Of a stretch of DNA of 64,000 bases, positions 30,022 through 40,288 are shown piece after piece. Source of the stretch: Nitrospirae bacterium MYbinv3 (GTDB taxonomy: Bacteria > Nitrospirota > Thermodesulfovibrionia > Thermodesulfovibrionales > Magnetobacteriaceae); NCBI GenBank assembly GCA_002753395.1, contig PEAB01000003.1, positions 20,022 to 84,021 on the forward strand, read 5' to 3'. Every line of letters begins with the position of its first letter. Position 1 is the first letter of the stretch. A program made the position numbers and the translations under genes. The notes under the pieces are model-generated. The model did no database searches. It was not told the DNA's origin and worked only from the letters and a program-made list of their open reading frames with translations.

Positions 30022-32022
30022 ATGTTAAACTTACAGATAGTCGTGTTAAATAAGAGATTTATTTTAGGCATAACCATACTGTGCCTTTTAGCTGCTGAGG
30101 CTCTTATAGCTAAGGCCAACGGTGAGAGTAACATGAGCGACAACTCAACGCTGGCCATAAAGGCCAATAGACTTGAGTATAGCGCCAAAGACAAGATCTA
30201 CTACCTCACAGGTAACGCATCAATGATTAAGGGGCTATCCTTTGTTGCTGCCGACTATATAGAGTTCTACGAGGAACAAACCATTGCCGTAGCAAAGGGT
30301 AACGTCTACTACGACGATAAAGACATAACCATCCGTGCCAGTTCGGCTCTGCTCAATACCGCAAAGAAAACCGGTTCACTTGTAAAGGCCACTGTGTTTG
30401 TAAAAAATGGTAACTATCACGTCTCAGGAGACTACCTTATAAAATCAAGCGATAAGGAGTATTGGGCGCAACATGCCACCATCACCACCTGCGACTCTAT
30501 ACCCTCTCAGTGGTGTATTTACGCAAATGAGGCCAACATAGAGATAGACGAACAGATCAAGGCAACCGGTGTTACAGGAAAGGTATACGATCTTCCTGTT
30601 TTCTATACACCTGTCTTCTCTACAGCTTTGAAGCGTACAACCGGATTTCTCACACCTGGGTTTGGTTATCACAATGATAAGGGGACATATATAAGCGTAC
30701 CCTTTTACTGGGCCATTGCAGATAACAAGGATATGACGGTATTAGCAGAAAACTTTTCAAGAAAGGGTCTTGCCGAGGGTATTGAATACAGGTACGTAGA
30801 AGAGGGCGGGATCGAAGGCACCTGGTGGACATATCACCTGCACGATAAGTCTACAAAAAAGGATTATTTTGTATTAAAGGGTAAACACACGCAGTCAACA
30901 AACACCGACGGCTTATCAGCCTTTTTTGATATAAACTACCTCAATGAAAGCGACTACTACAAGCTATACAGCCCGAATTTTCAATTAGTAATTCAAAGGT
31001 TCTTGGAATCAACGGCAGAGGGGGCTTATTCTACGGATAAGTACCGAGCCTACCTGCTTTCGCAATACTTTACCGATCTGCAGTACAAAACTGACCTAGC
31101 GTCCCAAAAACTACCGGAGGTGGGTTTTACCTTGCACCCGATTGACCTGTGGCAATCAGATATAGCCCCAGGCAAGCTTTCTGTAACAACGTCTGTATCA
31201 AATTTCATATCAAATGACGGTGTCAAAGGGGAACGGTTCTATTTGTATCCAAAGCTGTACAGCTCAACAGGCGATACCGTGAGGTTTATGCAGACGGGGG
31301 CCTTGAGAGCCGGCGTTTATTCCCTTTCAGGAGCCGAACTTACACAAAAGAATGTCCAGGAGGCAGCACTTATCTACAACGCCGAGGTCAACACATCTCT
31401 CATAAAACGTTATCCTTCCTTTACCCATGTCATAGAGCCATCAGTTGGTTATCTCTACTTATCGGATGGCTCGCGGGTGCAGGAGCTGGACTCCTTTGAG
31501 GATTTCAACAAGACCTCGGAGGTAGACCTATCCATTATGAACTACTTTAAAAACAGTAACGGAACGTTTCTCTTCTTCAGGATAACAGAGCCTTACTACA
31601 CGGCAAAGTCCACAGAGCAGTTTGGTCCGCTAAAGCTGCAAGCGAGGCTTGAATCTATCGTCACCCTGAAAGCAGATGCTGCCTACGACCTCAACAATGA
31701 CTACGTAAAAAACGTAAATACAGAGGTAAGGTTTAACGTGTTTAAGACAGACCTTGCTCTAGGGCAAAGATACGACAAAGATAAGTCGACCTTCTTTTTG
31801 ACTGGCGGCATGGGGTACAATATCATGGACAATCTCAGACTTAACGCCATAACTTGGTATGATACAAAGGGAGAAGGCCTGAGAAACCTGACCGTTGACC
31901 TCCTTTACACAAAGCAGTGCTGGGGGGTTGACCTTCTATACAGAAAGACTCATGATCGGTATTCCGTGTATCTGTTTATCGAACTTAAGGGACTTGGAAT
32001 ATATAAGTTCTTCGGTGTCTAA
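30022..32022 (+). CDS. lptD: LPS-assembly protein LptD (OstA)
   Basis: N-terminal OstA-like beta-jellyroll (ANRLEYSAKDKIYYLTGNASMIKGLSFVAADYIEFYEEQTIAVAKGNVYY), PVFYTPVFSTALKRTTGFLTPGFGY, C-terminal beta-barrel pattern. Confidence 0.9.
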   Translation: MLNLQIVVLNKRFILGITILCLLAAEALIAKANGESNMSDNSTLAIKANRLEYSAKDKIYYLTGNASMIKGLSFVAADYIEFYEEQTIAVAKGNVYYDDKDITIRASSALLNTAKKTGSLVKATVFVKNGNYHVSGDYLIKSSDKEYWAQHATITTCDSIPSQWCIYANEANIEIDEQIKATGVTGKVYDLPVFYTPVFSTALKRTTGFLTPGFGYHNDKGTYISVPFYWAIADNKDMTVLAENFSRKGLAEGIEYRYVEEGGIEGTWWTYHLHDKSTKKDYFVLKGKHTQSTNTDGLSAFFDINYLNESDYYKLYSPNFQLVIQRFLESTAEGAYSTDKYRAYLLSQYFTDLQYKTDLASQKLPEVGFTLHPIDLWQSDIAPGKLSVTTSVSNFISNDGVKGERFYLYPKLYSSTGDTVRFMQTGALRAGVYSLSGAELTQKNVQEAALIYNAEVNTSLIKRYPSFTHVIEPSVGYLYLSDGSRVQELDSFEDFNKTSEVDLSIMNYFKNSNGTFLFFRITEPYYTAKSTEQFGPLKLQARLESIVTLKADAAYDLNNDYVKNVNTEVRFNVFKTDLALGQRYDKDKSTFFLTGGMGYNIMDNLRLNAITWYDTKGEGLRNLTVDLLYTKQCWGVDLLYRKTHDRYSVYLFIELKGLGIYKFFGV

Positions 32023-32027
32023 GGCAA

Positions 32028-32109
32028 TGCGAAAGAGGGGAGTCGAACCCCTATGAGTTGCCCCACTGGATCCTAAGTCCAGCGCGTCTGCCAGTTCCGC
32101 CACTTTCGC
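32028..32109 (-). tRNA. tRNA-Leu (anticodon TAG)
   Basis: Reverse strand GCGAAAGTGGCGGAACTGGCAGACGCGCTGGACTTAGGATCCAGTGGGGCAACTCATAGGGGTTCGACTCCCCTCTTTCGCA; long variable arm, loop CTTAGGA. Confidence 0.94.
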
Positions 32110-32367
32110 GTATTATAATGAAGATAGCATAAACGATAGCAATGTGTCAATAAGGCGCCGGGGCGATCTGTCTCATTATCGGTTTCTTACTCAATAATAA
32201 TCCATACGCCATGTTCACTATAACCTTTGCTAAGCACCTGCCTTGGTTGTTTAACTCTAGTATCTTTATATAATGTTCTAGCATCTGCTTATTACCTCCC
32301 TTTATTTATTTGTATCTACATATATTTTACTCCACTCCTCATTTTTTTGATTACACTTCAGGGTGCC

Positions 32368-32565
32368 GGGCAATCGCATTTGAAAAAACTGTCTGAACCA
32401 TGATTTAACGGATTAAGGGATTGGCAGGATTTAGGTAACAAAACGAATAAAATGTATGAAGGCTATGAATATGTATCCTGCAAATCCTTCCATCCGTTTA
32501 AACCTTGTTCAGACAATCCCTAAGGTTAACTAACAATGCGTCAAGTTTTTAAATGCTATTGCACT
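32368..32565. repeat. Palindromic element, family 5, with outer inverted repeat
   Basis: GGGCAATCGCATTTGAAAAAACTGTCTGAACC ... GTTCAGACAATCCC ... TTTTTAAATGCTATTGCAC. Confidence 0.75.
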
Positions 32566-32605
32566 GAATAAGGGGGTGAAGCGCTCCCCCCCTATACGTC
32601 TTATA

Positions 32606-33001
32606 TTACTCAGTAGAGCCGGTTAGGCGATAGTATTTGATGGTCAGGTTGACCAGCTTGCCGGTTGTGTCTCTCAGTCTTTCTGTGAGGGCCTTCAGGA
32701 TGATGCGGAAATCCTCTGAGGTCTTGTTTATCTCTGAGTCAAGATAGTCCTTGTCAAACAGACCGACCTTGACGGTACCAACTGCTACGGCTGACGCTGA
32801 ACGTGGCTGTCTGTCGATAAAGCTCATATGGCCGAAAATGTCGCCTGTGGTAAGGTGCGTGACGGTCAGATCCACGTCGTTGTCCCTTACTTTTATTGCC
32901 ACTTTGCCGGAGAGGATAACGTAGGTTCCCTCGCCAAAAGTCCCCTGCTTTATTATACTCTGACCATCCTCGTATATCTCTGTAGTGGCTATTTTCTTCA
33001 T
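32606..33001 (-). CDS. Cyclic nucleotide-binding domain protein
   Basis: IIKQGTFGEGTYVILSGKVAIKV...LTTGDIFGHMSFIDRQPRSASAVAVGTVKV. Confidence 0.88.
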   Translation of the reverse strand: MKKIATTEIYEDGQSIIKQGTFGEGTYVILSGKVAIKVRDNDVDLTVTHLTTGDIFGHMSFIDRQPRSASAVAVGTVKVGLFDKDYLDSEINKTSEDFRIILKALTERLRDTTGKLVNLTIKYYRLTGSTE

Positions 33002-33089
33002 CTCTTCCTCCTAAACACAATCTATTACCTTTGTTAATCTATAAGCTGTACCTAAAGGGATACTTTTGATAAACACGCCTGTTACCAGT

Positions 33090-34133
33090 CTATCTGTATT
33101 GTATCTGCTCATTTGCATTTTTATCAATAATGTTCCCTATAACAAATGCCCTCTGATCTACTTCCTTAAGCAGGCTGAGGGTCTTTTCACAGTCCTTTCC
33201 CGATACTATGACCATGAAGCCTATCCCCATATTAAAGGTCCTAAACATCTCATGGTCTTCTATGTTGCCCATTCTTTTAATCAGTTCAAAGACAGGGGGG
33301 ATATCCCATGAACCTCTATTTATCTGTACACCGCATCCTTGCGGTAAGACCCGTGGGAGATTACCAGTGATCCCCCCGCCGGTTATATGTGCCATAGCCT
33401 TTATCTCTACAGCGCTTCTGAGGCTGAGGATGGTCTTAACGTAAATCCTTGTCGGAGTTAGGAGTTCCTCACCGAGTGTCTTTCCAAGCTCTGGCATGTA
33501 TGTGTCAACGTTAAGGGCATGCATATCAAAAAAGAGCCGTCTGATGAGGGAATAACCATTACTGTGGATACCCGTTGAGGCAAGCCCTATCACGGTATCA
33601 CCAGTGTTTACATTCTTAGAGTCAATGACCTTGTTTCTGTTGACAATGCCTACTACAAAACCTGAGATATCATATTCGTTTGCTGCGTAAAACCCAGGCA
33701 TCTCGGCAGTCTCACCACCGACTAATGAACAACCCGCCTGCAAACAACCCTCAGTTATACCCTTGAGAATCTCTACTGCCACGGACTTATTGAGCTTGGC
33801 TACGGCAAGGTAGTCAAGAAAGAAAAGCGGCTCCGCACCACAGGTTAATATATCGTTAGCGCACATGGCTACAAGGTCAATACCTATGGTGTCGTGTTTG
33901 TTCATCATAAAGGCGAGTTTAAGTTTTGTCCCCACACCGTCTGTACTACTTACCAGTACAGGGTCATTGTATTTGTCTAGGTCGACACTGAAAAGTGAAT
34001 AAAACGCCCCTATATCGGTCAATACCTCCTTACGGAATGTCCCTCTAACCATTGGAGTGATATCGTTTATAAAGGCGTCAGCTTGTTCTATGTTGACGCC
34101 TGCTTCTTTATACGTGAGTTTAGTTTTATCCAT
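33090..34133 (-). CDS. purM: Phosphoribosylformylglycinamidine cyclo-ligase
   Basis: LTYKEAGVNIEQADAFI, STDGVGTKLKLAFMMNKHDTIGIDLVAMCANDILTCGAEPLFFLDYLA, GGETAEMPGFY, HITGGGITGNLPRVLP. Confidence 0.97.
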   Translation of the reverse strand: MDKTKLTYKEAGVNIEQADAFINDITPMVRGTFRKEVLTDIGAFYSLFSVDLDKYNDPVLVSSTDGVGTKLKLAFMMNKHDTIGIDLVAMCANDILTCGAEPLFFLDYLAVAKLNKSVAVEILKGITEGCLQAGCSLVGGETAEMPGFYAANEYDISGFVVGIVNRNKVIDSKNVNTGDTVIGLASTGIHSNGYSLIRRLFFDMHALNVDTYMPELGKTLGEELLTPTRIYVKTILSLRSAVEIKAMAHITGGGITGNLPRVLPQGCGVQINRGSWDIPPVFELIKRMGNIEDHEMFRTFNMGIGFMVIVSGKDCEKTLSLLKEVDQRAFVIGNIIDKNANEQIQYR

Positions 34134-34220
34134 ACTTGTTGGTTCTACCTTATATTTTACTGTAAAAAGAGTATCCCTGCCGTTATTGTTGCAGGTTACA
34201 TAGTGAAGTATATTTAAACA

Positions 34221-34988
34221 TTAGTTCTTCTTATTCAGGTTATCCAGCGCCTTACGGGCAGCCTTCATTTGAGCGGTTTTTTTGCTTTTTCCGCTCCCTT
34301 CCCCCAAGGGTTTTCCGTTGAGGTAGACGTCGTATGTGAAGGTCTTGTTGTGGTCATCGCCAGTCTCACTTACGAGTCTGTATTCTGGCAAGGTTGCAAA
34401 CAGTGTTTGACTTATCTCCTGTAAAGTTGTTTTGTAGTCGTAAGGAGAGTCCTCGTTTAAAACCCTGTCGATTGTGGGGGCATAAAGTTGTGTTATTACA
34501 GATCTGACGTTTTGATAGTCGCTGTCAAGGAAAATAGCACCAATGATAGCTTCCAGGGTATTTGCTGCAATGGAGGTTTTCTTTCTACCCCCAGTCAGCT
34601 CCTCCCCCTTGCCAAGTCTGATGTAGCTGCCAATCTCTAGATCAGCAGCGATTTGAGAGAGCATTTCTCTTGAGACAAGGTAGGCCTTTAACTTAGACAT
34701 CTCAGCCTCTGAAAAACTGGTGTTTTCCCTGAAGAGGATCTCCGTAATAGAAAGCCCTAATACGGCGTCGCCTAAGAATTCGAAGCGTTCGTTATACTTA
34801 TGGCTCTTGTCGGGTTTTTCGTGAAAGTAAGAGCGATGAGTCAAGGCTTCTATAAGTAATTCCTTTTTTTTAAAGGTGTAATTCAGCCCTTTTTCAAGTC
34901 TGCCTATTTGGTTGTATGAGGTTGACTCTGCTATATCTGGATGCTTAATATCGTAAGCTGAGCTTTGTGTTGATCTGTCAGTCAGCAT
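34221..34988 (-). CDS. rnc: Ribonuclease III
   Basis: NERFEFLGDAVLGLSITEILF, NTLEAIIGAIFLDSDY, C-terminal dsRBD. ATG at 34988 overlaps the fabF stop, preferable to track start 35036. Confidence 0.95.
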   Translation of the reverse strand: MLTDRSTQSSAYDIKHPDIAESTSYNQIGRLEKGLNYTFKKKELLIEALTHRSYFHEKPDKSHKYNERFEFLGDAVLGLSITEILFRENTSFSEAEMSKLKAYLVSREMLSQIAADLEIGSYIRLGKGEELTGGRKKTSIAANTLEAIIGAIFLDSDYQNVRSVITQLYAPTIDRVLNEDSPYDYKTTLQEISQTLFATLPEYRLVSETGDDHNKTFTYDVYLNGKPLGEGSGKSKKTAQMKAARKALDNLNKKN

Positions 34989-36228
34989 CCTTATATTTTT
35001 TAAACACCAGACATGCGTTTGTACCGCCAAATCCAAAGGAGTTTGAAAGGGCGCAATTTATAGTTGCTTTACGTGCCTTATGCGGGACATAGTCGAGATC
35101 ACATGCTGGATCTGGGTCATCAAGATTTATAGTTGGGGTTATGATATCGTTAAAGATGCTAAGGGCACACACGATGCTTTCAACGCCGCCTGCTGCTCCC
35201 AGCATATGACCTGTCATTGATTTTGTTGCGCTTATGGCAAGCTTATAAGCGTGTTCCTTAAACAGGTTTTTAATGGCTGACGTTTCAATCTCGTCGTTGA
35301 TTTTGGTTGATGTACCGTGGGCATTTATGTAGTCTATGTCTTCTAATCTTATTTGAGCGTCATCAATGGCTGCCTTCATGGACATGTATGCGCCTTCTCC
35401 ATCGTCGGAGGGTGAGGTTATATGATAGGCGTCCCCGCTCAGGCCGTAGCCGGAGAGTTCGCAATAGATCCTAGCGTTTCTCTTAAGGGCATGTGGTAGG
35501 CTTTCTAAAACCATGATCCCTGCACCTTCGCTCATGACAAATCCGTCTCTGTTAAGGTCAAATGGGCGGCTTGCCTTTTGGGGTTCGCTGTTTCTGCGCG
35601 AGAGTGCCTTCATAACCGTGAAGCCTGATATCCCAAGGGGTGTGAGCACAGCCTCTGTCCCTCCGGCTATCATAGCGTCAGCAGAGCCTCTCTGGATTAA
35701 CCTAAAGGCCTCGCCTATTGCATGATTACCTGATGCGCATGCGGTTACTACGGCGGAGTTAGGTCCTTTTGCACCGTACTTTATAGAGACGTTGCCTGAG
35801 GCAAGGTTTATTATAAGCATTGGGATGAAAAAGGGTGATACTTTTTTATAGCCCCCTTCAAGGTATGCCTTGTAGTAATGTTCAATGGCTGGCAGACCGC
35901 CTATGCCCGATCCTATCAGGACGCCGCAGCGTTGAGCGTTTTCTTCTGTTATTTTAAGGTCTGAATCTGTAACAGCCATATGTGAGGCGCCCATAGCGAA
36001 ATGGATGAATCTGTCCATCTTTTTCACTTCCTTGGGATGAATATAATCTTCTGGATTAAAGTCATCTACCTCGCCGGCTATCTGTACGGGGAGATTTGGG
36101 TCATTGAATCTGGTGATCTTTCCTATTCCAGAAGCGCCTGATAACATAGCGTTCCATGACTTTTCTGTCCCGCTGCCTACAGGGGTTATCATACCTAGGC
36201 CGGTTACAACTACCCTCGTCTTTTCCAT
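34978..36228 (-). CDS. fabF: Beta-ketoacyl-ACP synthase II
   Basis: MEKTRVVVTGLGMITPVGSGTEKSWNAML, VVTACASGNHAIGEA, INAHGTSTKINDE, KSMTGHMLGAAGGVE. Confidence 0.97.
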   Translation of the reverse strand: MEKTRVVVTGLGMITPVGSGTEKSWNAMLSGASGIGKITRFNDPNLPVQIAGEVDDFNPEDYIHPKEVKKMDRFIHFAMGASHMAVTDSDLKITEENAQRCGVLIGSGIGGLPAIEHYYKAYLEGGYKKVSPFFIPMLIINLASGNVSIKYGAKGPNSAVVTACASGNHAIGEAFRLIQRGSADAMIAGGTEAVLTPLGISGFTVMKALSRRNSEPQKASRPFDLNRDGFVMSEGAGIMVLESLPHALKRNARIYCELSGYGLSGDAYHITSPSDDGEGAYMSMKAAIDDAQIRLEDIDYINAHGTSTKINDEIETSAIKNLFKEHAYKLAISATKSMTGHMLGAAGGVESIVCALSIFNDIITPTINLDDPDPACDLDYVPHKARKATINCALSNSFGFGGTNACLVFKKYKDAD

Positions 36229-36238
36229 AGTTTTTGTA

Positions 36239-36475
36239 CTACTTTTCGCCTAGTTTCTTGCTAATGTAATCAATTGCATCCTGAACCTTTGTGATCTTCT
36301 CGGCCTCTTCATCAGGGATCTGTACTCCGAAGGCTTCTTCAAAAGCCATTACGAGTTCCACAGTATCTAGCGAGTCAGCCCCCAGGTCCTCTATAAACGA
36401 CGCCTCTGGTTTTACCTGCCCCAGGTCGATGCTCAACTGTTTTGCTATGATAGCTTTTACCTTTTCTTCTACCAT
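36239..36475 (-). CDS. acpP: Acyl carrier protein
   Basis: [35 protein letters not shown]. Confidence 0.97.
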   Translation of the reverse strand: MVEEKVKAIIAKQLSIDLGQVKPEASFIEDLGADSLDTVELVMAFEEAFGVQIPDEEAEKITKVQDAIDYISKKLGEK

Positions 36476-36645
36476 TTAAATAACCTCCATTATCATGTTT
36501 CAACTCTATCGAGCTCTGCTGAATTATAATAATCACATTTTACGTTCTATACGTCTATGCAGTTATAAAAAATCTCTTCGATCGCTTTTATACACTTGCG
36601 TTATCACCACCATGTTAATAAGGTAGGAGACTAAACCCGTTATGT

Positions 36646-37446
36646 TTACATGTACATGCCACCATTTACATGTATACAGTTGCCGGTAATATATCCGGAC
36701 TGTGTGGATGCCAGGAAGGCCACAGCATTTGCCACGTCCAGTACCTCGCCGAACCTTCCCATAGGGATGGTGCTAAACATTTCCTCTTTAACCTTGTCTG
36801 ACAGGGTATCGGTCATGGCAGTTACTATAAAACCAGGGGCAACGGCATTCACCGTTATCCCGCGCTTAGCATATTCCCTGGCAGCGCTCTTTGTAAGCCC
36901 AACTATACCAGCCTTAGATGCCGCATAATTGGCCTGCCCTGGGTTGCCTATAAACGCCACTACTGAGGCTATGTTTACGATCCTGCCGTAGCGCTGCTTT
37001 GACATTAACTTTATAGCCTCTTTTGTACAGAGAAAGACACTCTTGAGGTTTATATTTATCACGGAATCCCAGTCCTCATCCTTCATCCGCAGGATCAGTG
37101 CATCCCGTGTAATACCTGCATTATTCACTAATATGTCAAGTCTGCCGAACTGCTCAGATATATGTGTAAAGGCCGATTCCACCTCAGAGCCGTTTGCCGC
37201 GTTAAACTGCATTGCCACTGCCTTTATAGCATATGTCCCCTCCGCCACGCTACTATTTGACTCTCCGGGTATCTCTCCGGCGGGCTGGCATCTTGCCTCT
37301 TTTTCTATCTCTGAGGCGGTTATCTCCGCCTGTTGCAGATTTACGTCGGCAATGATAACGTTTGCGCCTCTCTTTGCCAACACCATAGCTATCTCTCTAC
37401 CTATCCCTCGAGCTGATCCAGTTATCAGAGCCACATGCCCTTTCAT
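36646..37446 (-). CDS. fabG: 3-oxoacyl-ACP reductase
   Basis: ALITGSARGIGREIAMVLAKRGANVI, NNAGITRDALILRMKDEDWDSVININLKSVF, YAASKAGIVGLTKSAAREYAKRGITVNAVAPGFI. Confidence 0.95.
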   Translation of the reverse strand: MKGHVALITGSARGIGREIAMVLAKRGANVIIADVNLQQAEITASEIEKEARCQPAGEIPGESNSSVAEGTYAIKAVAMQFNAANGSEVESAFTHISEQFGRLDILVNNAGITRDALILRMKDEDWDSVININLKSVFLCTKEAIKLMSKQRYGRIVNIASVVAFIGNPGQANYAASKAGIVGLTKSAAREYAKRGITVNAVAPGFIVTAMTDTLSDKVKEEMFSTIPMGRFGEVLDVANAVAFLASTQSGYITGNCIHVNGGMYM

Positions 37447-37554
37447 AATCTTCTTCTCCTCCTTACCTTAGTCGAAAGTAATTTTAGCAAATGAGTTCAC
37501 AAATAATCCAGTCTTGTTTTATGAGGTGTTAGTCAGCAATAAGGCTGTGCTGGA

Positions 37555-38448
37555 TCAATCCGACTTATGGAAGATATCGAAGAGGTTTTTTTTAAGTTTT
37601 TTTGCCGCGTCTTCCTTTTTTTCGTAGTAACTCTCGCTCATCTTTTTTTTTATGTCTGAATTTTTAATATTACCTTTTTTGCTCTCTGTAGGGAGCTTTT
37701 CCTCTAAAGACTCGGTTAAATCCTGAAACATATTAAAGGTCCTGCGCAGAAAGATAATCATCCAGTCAACCATTGTCGTCATGATGAGAAACATTGCAGC
37801 CATCAGTATGAACAAGGCGACCAGGTACCAGTGGTTGATCTCAAAGATGTCTGGAAACGTACCCCTTCCTACTGTGCCCCAGGTCAGAAACGTCTCAGAC
37901 AATCCGTCGTGAAAGTACTCAGCGTAGATCACAGATCCCACTATCATGCCTAAAACGGCAGGGATAGCATCTAGGGCGCCCTCGCCAATGGCGCCAAACG
38001 CCGTACCTGGACAGTATCCCATGATGGAGATCGCCACTCCAAACAAAAGACCCCCTATAATCTGTGGGACTATGACAGTTTTGGGTACGTGCAGCTCTAT
38101 GTACTTTAAGTCTGTTAAGGCATATACAAGCACCATTGAGACCATCAGCAACGGAGCGCCTAAGCGAAAGACGGTAAAGTCCTGCAATCTAAACAAACCG
38201 GTTATTATATCGTACTTACAGAGTCTTCCCTTTTGCAGTACAACACCGAATAAAAGCCCTATGATCAAACCGCCATATAGACTGCTTGAACCCTTTACAG
38301 CCGTTATAGTCTCCGGATCAAAGACACCAACAAATCTCTTTGTTAATTCATCTATCCCAGGTATGGTCTTGATAAACTCTGTTAAGCCCTTTACAACGCT
38401 TAGGTCAAACACTTCAACAAATCTCTTTGTTAATTCTGCTAATTCCAT
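37555..38448 (-). CDS. YeeE/YedE-family sulfur transport protein
   Basis: LIIGLLFGVVLQKGRLCKYDIITGLFRLQDF, GYCPGTAFGAIGEGALDAIPAVLGMIVGS. Confidence 0.85.
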   Translation of the reverse strand: MELAELTKRFVEVFDLSVVKGLTEFIKTIPGIDELTKRFVGVFDPETITAVKGSSSLYGGLIIGLLFGVVLQKGRLCKYDIITGLFRLQDFTVFRLGAPLLMVSMVLVYALTDLKYIELHVPKTVIVPQIIGGLLFGVAISIMGYCPGTAFGAIGEGALDAIPAVLGMIVGSVIYAEYFHDGLSETFLTWGTVGRGTFPDIFEINHWYLVALFILMAAMFLIMTTMVDWMIIFLRRTFNMFQDLTESLEEKLPTESKKGNIKNSDIKKKMSESYYEKKEDAAKKLKKNLFDIFHKSD

Positions 38449-38451
38449 AGA

Positions 38452-39246
38452 TTAATCTTCTCTTCTCACTACGATAGTTCTACTCCTGTAGAATAAGAAC
38501 GTACTTAGCACGCCCCCAATCCAGACGCTGAACATAAATATAAAACCTGATGGTGCAAGCTGTATGGCACCCGATATCAACACACCGCTTATACAACCTC
38601 CCCCGATCCTTGCCGCAAAACCCATCAATATACCGGCTAGGAACACCCATAGCCACCTGTTGAAAACGGATTTCCCGCGCGACTGCTTCCACAGCTCAGG
38701 CACCGCTTTTATCTTAAAGTCGCCGGAATACCTGGCCGATAAAAAGCTGCCAAGTGTTGTGCCTAAGAGAACCGCCATTGTCCAATCTATGTATGGTTCG
38801 TAGATACCCCAGTATGATACCCCTGACGCATGTTTGGGAGCTATGATGGCTGTAGCAATGGATCCCATTACGGTAGTCCCTCGAGTTATACCTAACGGTC
38901 TCTCCGATAGGTAGAAGGACAGGACTTCTACAAGCGCAAACGCTATCCCGGCAGGTATCGGCCACCACTTTCTAGGTTTACCCAGGATTGCAAAAAACAC
39001 AGAAGCAACAAGGGGCCAGCCGCTGCGTACATATACGGTATATGCAAAACCAAGAATAATTACAGACCACCAGCGCGGCTTACCCACTAATAACAAAGAG
39101 ACTAATACGATTAACGGCCAACCCTGCCTTAATATAAACGATATCAACGCCGCAGCTATCAGCAAGATCACTGATACAGCTATAAACTTCTTGCTTACGT
39201 CTGGTTTATCCTTAACTACTACTTCTAACTTCTTTTTTAATTGCAT
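38452..39246 (-). CDS. YeeE/YedE-family sulfur transport protein
   Basis: LGTTLGSFLSARYSGDFKIKAVPELWKQSRGKS, FLAGILMGFAARIGGGCISGVLISGAIQLAPSGFIFMFSVWIGG. Confidence 0.85.
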   Translation of the reverse strand: MQLKKKLEVVVKDKPDVSKKFIAVSVILLIAAALISFILRQGWPLIVLVSLLLVGKPRWWSVIILGFAYTVYVRSGWPLVASVFFAILGKPRKWWPIPAGIAFALVEVLSFYLSERPLGITRGTTVMGSIATAIIAPKHASGVSYWGIYEPYIDWTMAVLLGTTLGSFLSARYSGDFKIKAVPELWKQSRGKSVFNRWLWVFLAGILMGFAARIGGGCISGVLISGAIQLAPSGFIFMFSVWIGGVLSTFLFYRSRTIVVRRED

Positions 39247-39425
39247 AACTCTAATAGACGTTCCTTTGTGTTGTTTATGCTTAACAGCTATCCTCTAACC
39301 CTATTACTCCTTGCAGAAAAGTGAGTGGGGTGGTCATCCGTTATATGCACCACCCCATTAGCTGTGCTAAACTGCATAACCTTAGCATCTGCAAGATCTA
39401 CAGGTAGACCTGTAGGCTTGTCAAA

Positions 39426-39674
39426 CTACATAGACCACTTTGTCAAACAAAGCTCCTCAGAGTCCCTAAATTTCCCTACTAAAATCAGTACTAGATCATA
39501 GAATATCCACAATCCAAACCCGCCCTGAGTTACGAGCATCGCGATTCCTGTACCAATCTTGTTCGTGTAAAACCTGTGAGCACCCGTCCAGCCAAGCATA
39601 AAACACAACAATAATGCTATTAGACGACTCTTGCCTGACTCGGTTCCTACTGTTTCATTACTCACTGTATTCAC
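39426..39674 (-). CDS. TM2-domain membrane protein
   Basis: LIALLLCFMLGWTGAHRFYTNKIGTGIAMLVTQGGFGLWIFYDLVLILVGKF. Confidence 0.88.
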   Translation of the reverse strand: MNTVSNETVGTESGKSRLIALLLCFMLGWTGAHRFYTNKIGTGIAMLVTQGGFGLWIFYDLVLILVGKFRDSEELCLTKWSM

Positions 39675-39772
39675 CTCCTTTATTAAGTTATTTTATAGTT
39701 TGTTCCAACTACAATCAAGCCTTTCACCGCCAAAAGCGACGTCCACATGTATGATATCAATCACCCGTTAAA

Positions 39773-40102
39773 TTAATCACCCGTAACTAGAGTACACTGT
39801 CTAGTGTATGTTCCCAAGACATTGAGATTCTCCTTATTGATGGTATACACCCCTCTTAAGCCGGCGTCTTTCATTGCCGTCTCAATGCTTCCATCTCCTA
39901 TAGAGATTGCTCCGAAGAATGAATGAATACATGCCCTTCCAAACTTAGAGCCTGTTGGTGCTGTCCCCATATAGACGGGCACCTTTGTGTCCGTGTATAC
40001 CCATCCGAAAGGCTTGTCTGCTACAAAACCGCAGCTCGTTAACAACATCAGCGACATCATCAGCATCAGTGCCAGTGTCAGCACCCTTGTCTCTCTACGC
40101 AT
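39773..40102 (-). CDS. TRL-like lipoprotein
   Basis: Lipobox LLTSCG; YTDTKVPVYMGTAPTGSKFGRACIHSFFGAISIGDGSIETAMKDAGLRGVYTIN. Confidence 0.7.
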   Translation of the reverse strand: MRRETRVLTLALMLMMSLMLLTSCGFVADKPFGWVYTDTKVPVYMGTAPTGSKFGRACIHSFFGAISIGDGSIETAMKDAGLRGVYTINKENLNVLGTYTRQCTLVTGD

Positions 40103-40288
40103 GATATACCTCCAAAACTATAATCTTTAGTTAAAAAACCATTAGTAGTTTAAACTAGCAGCTCTGTTTTGTCAAGCAGTTTACAGGGGTGTATAAGAAA
40201 ATGTGGGAACAAAGATATATTTTACTGGGGTCAAGGGGACTGGTTCCCTTGCAGAGGGGTCTGAGGGGGGACAGAGTCCCCCCTTCTC

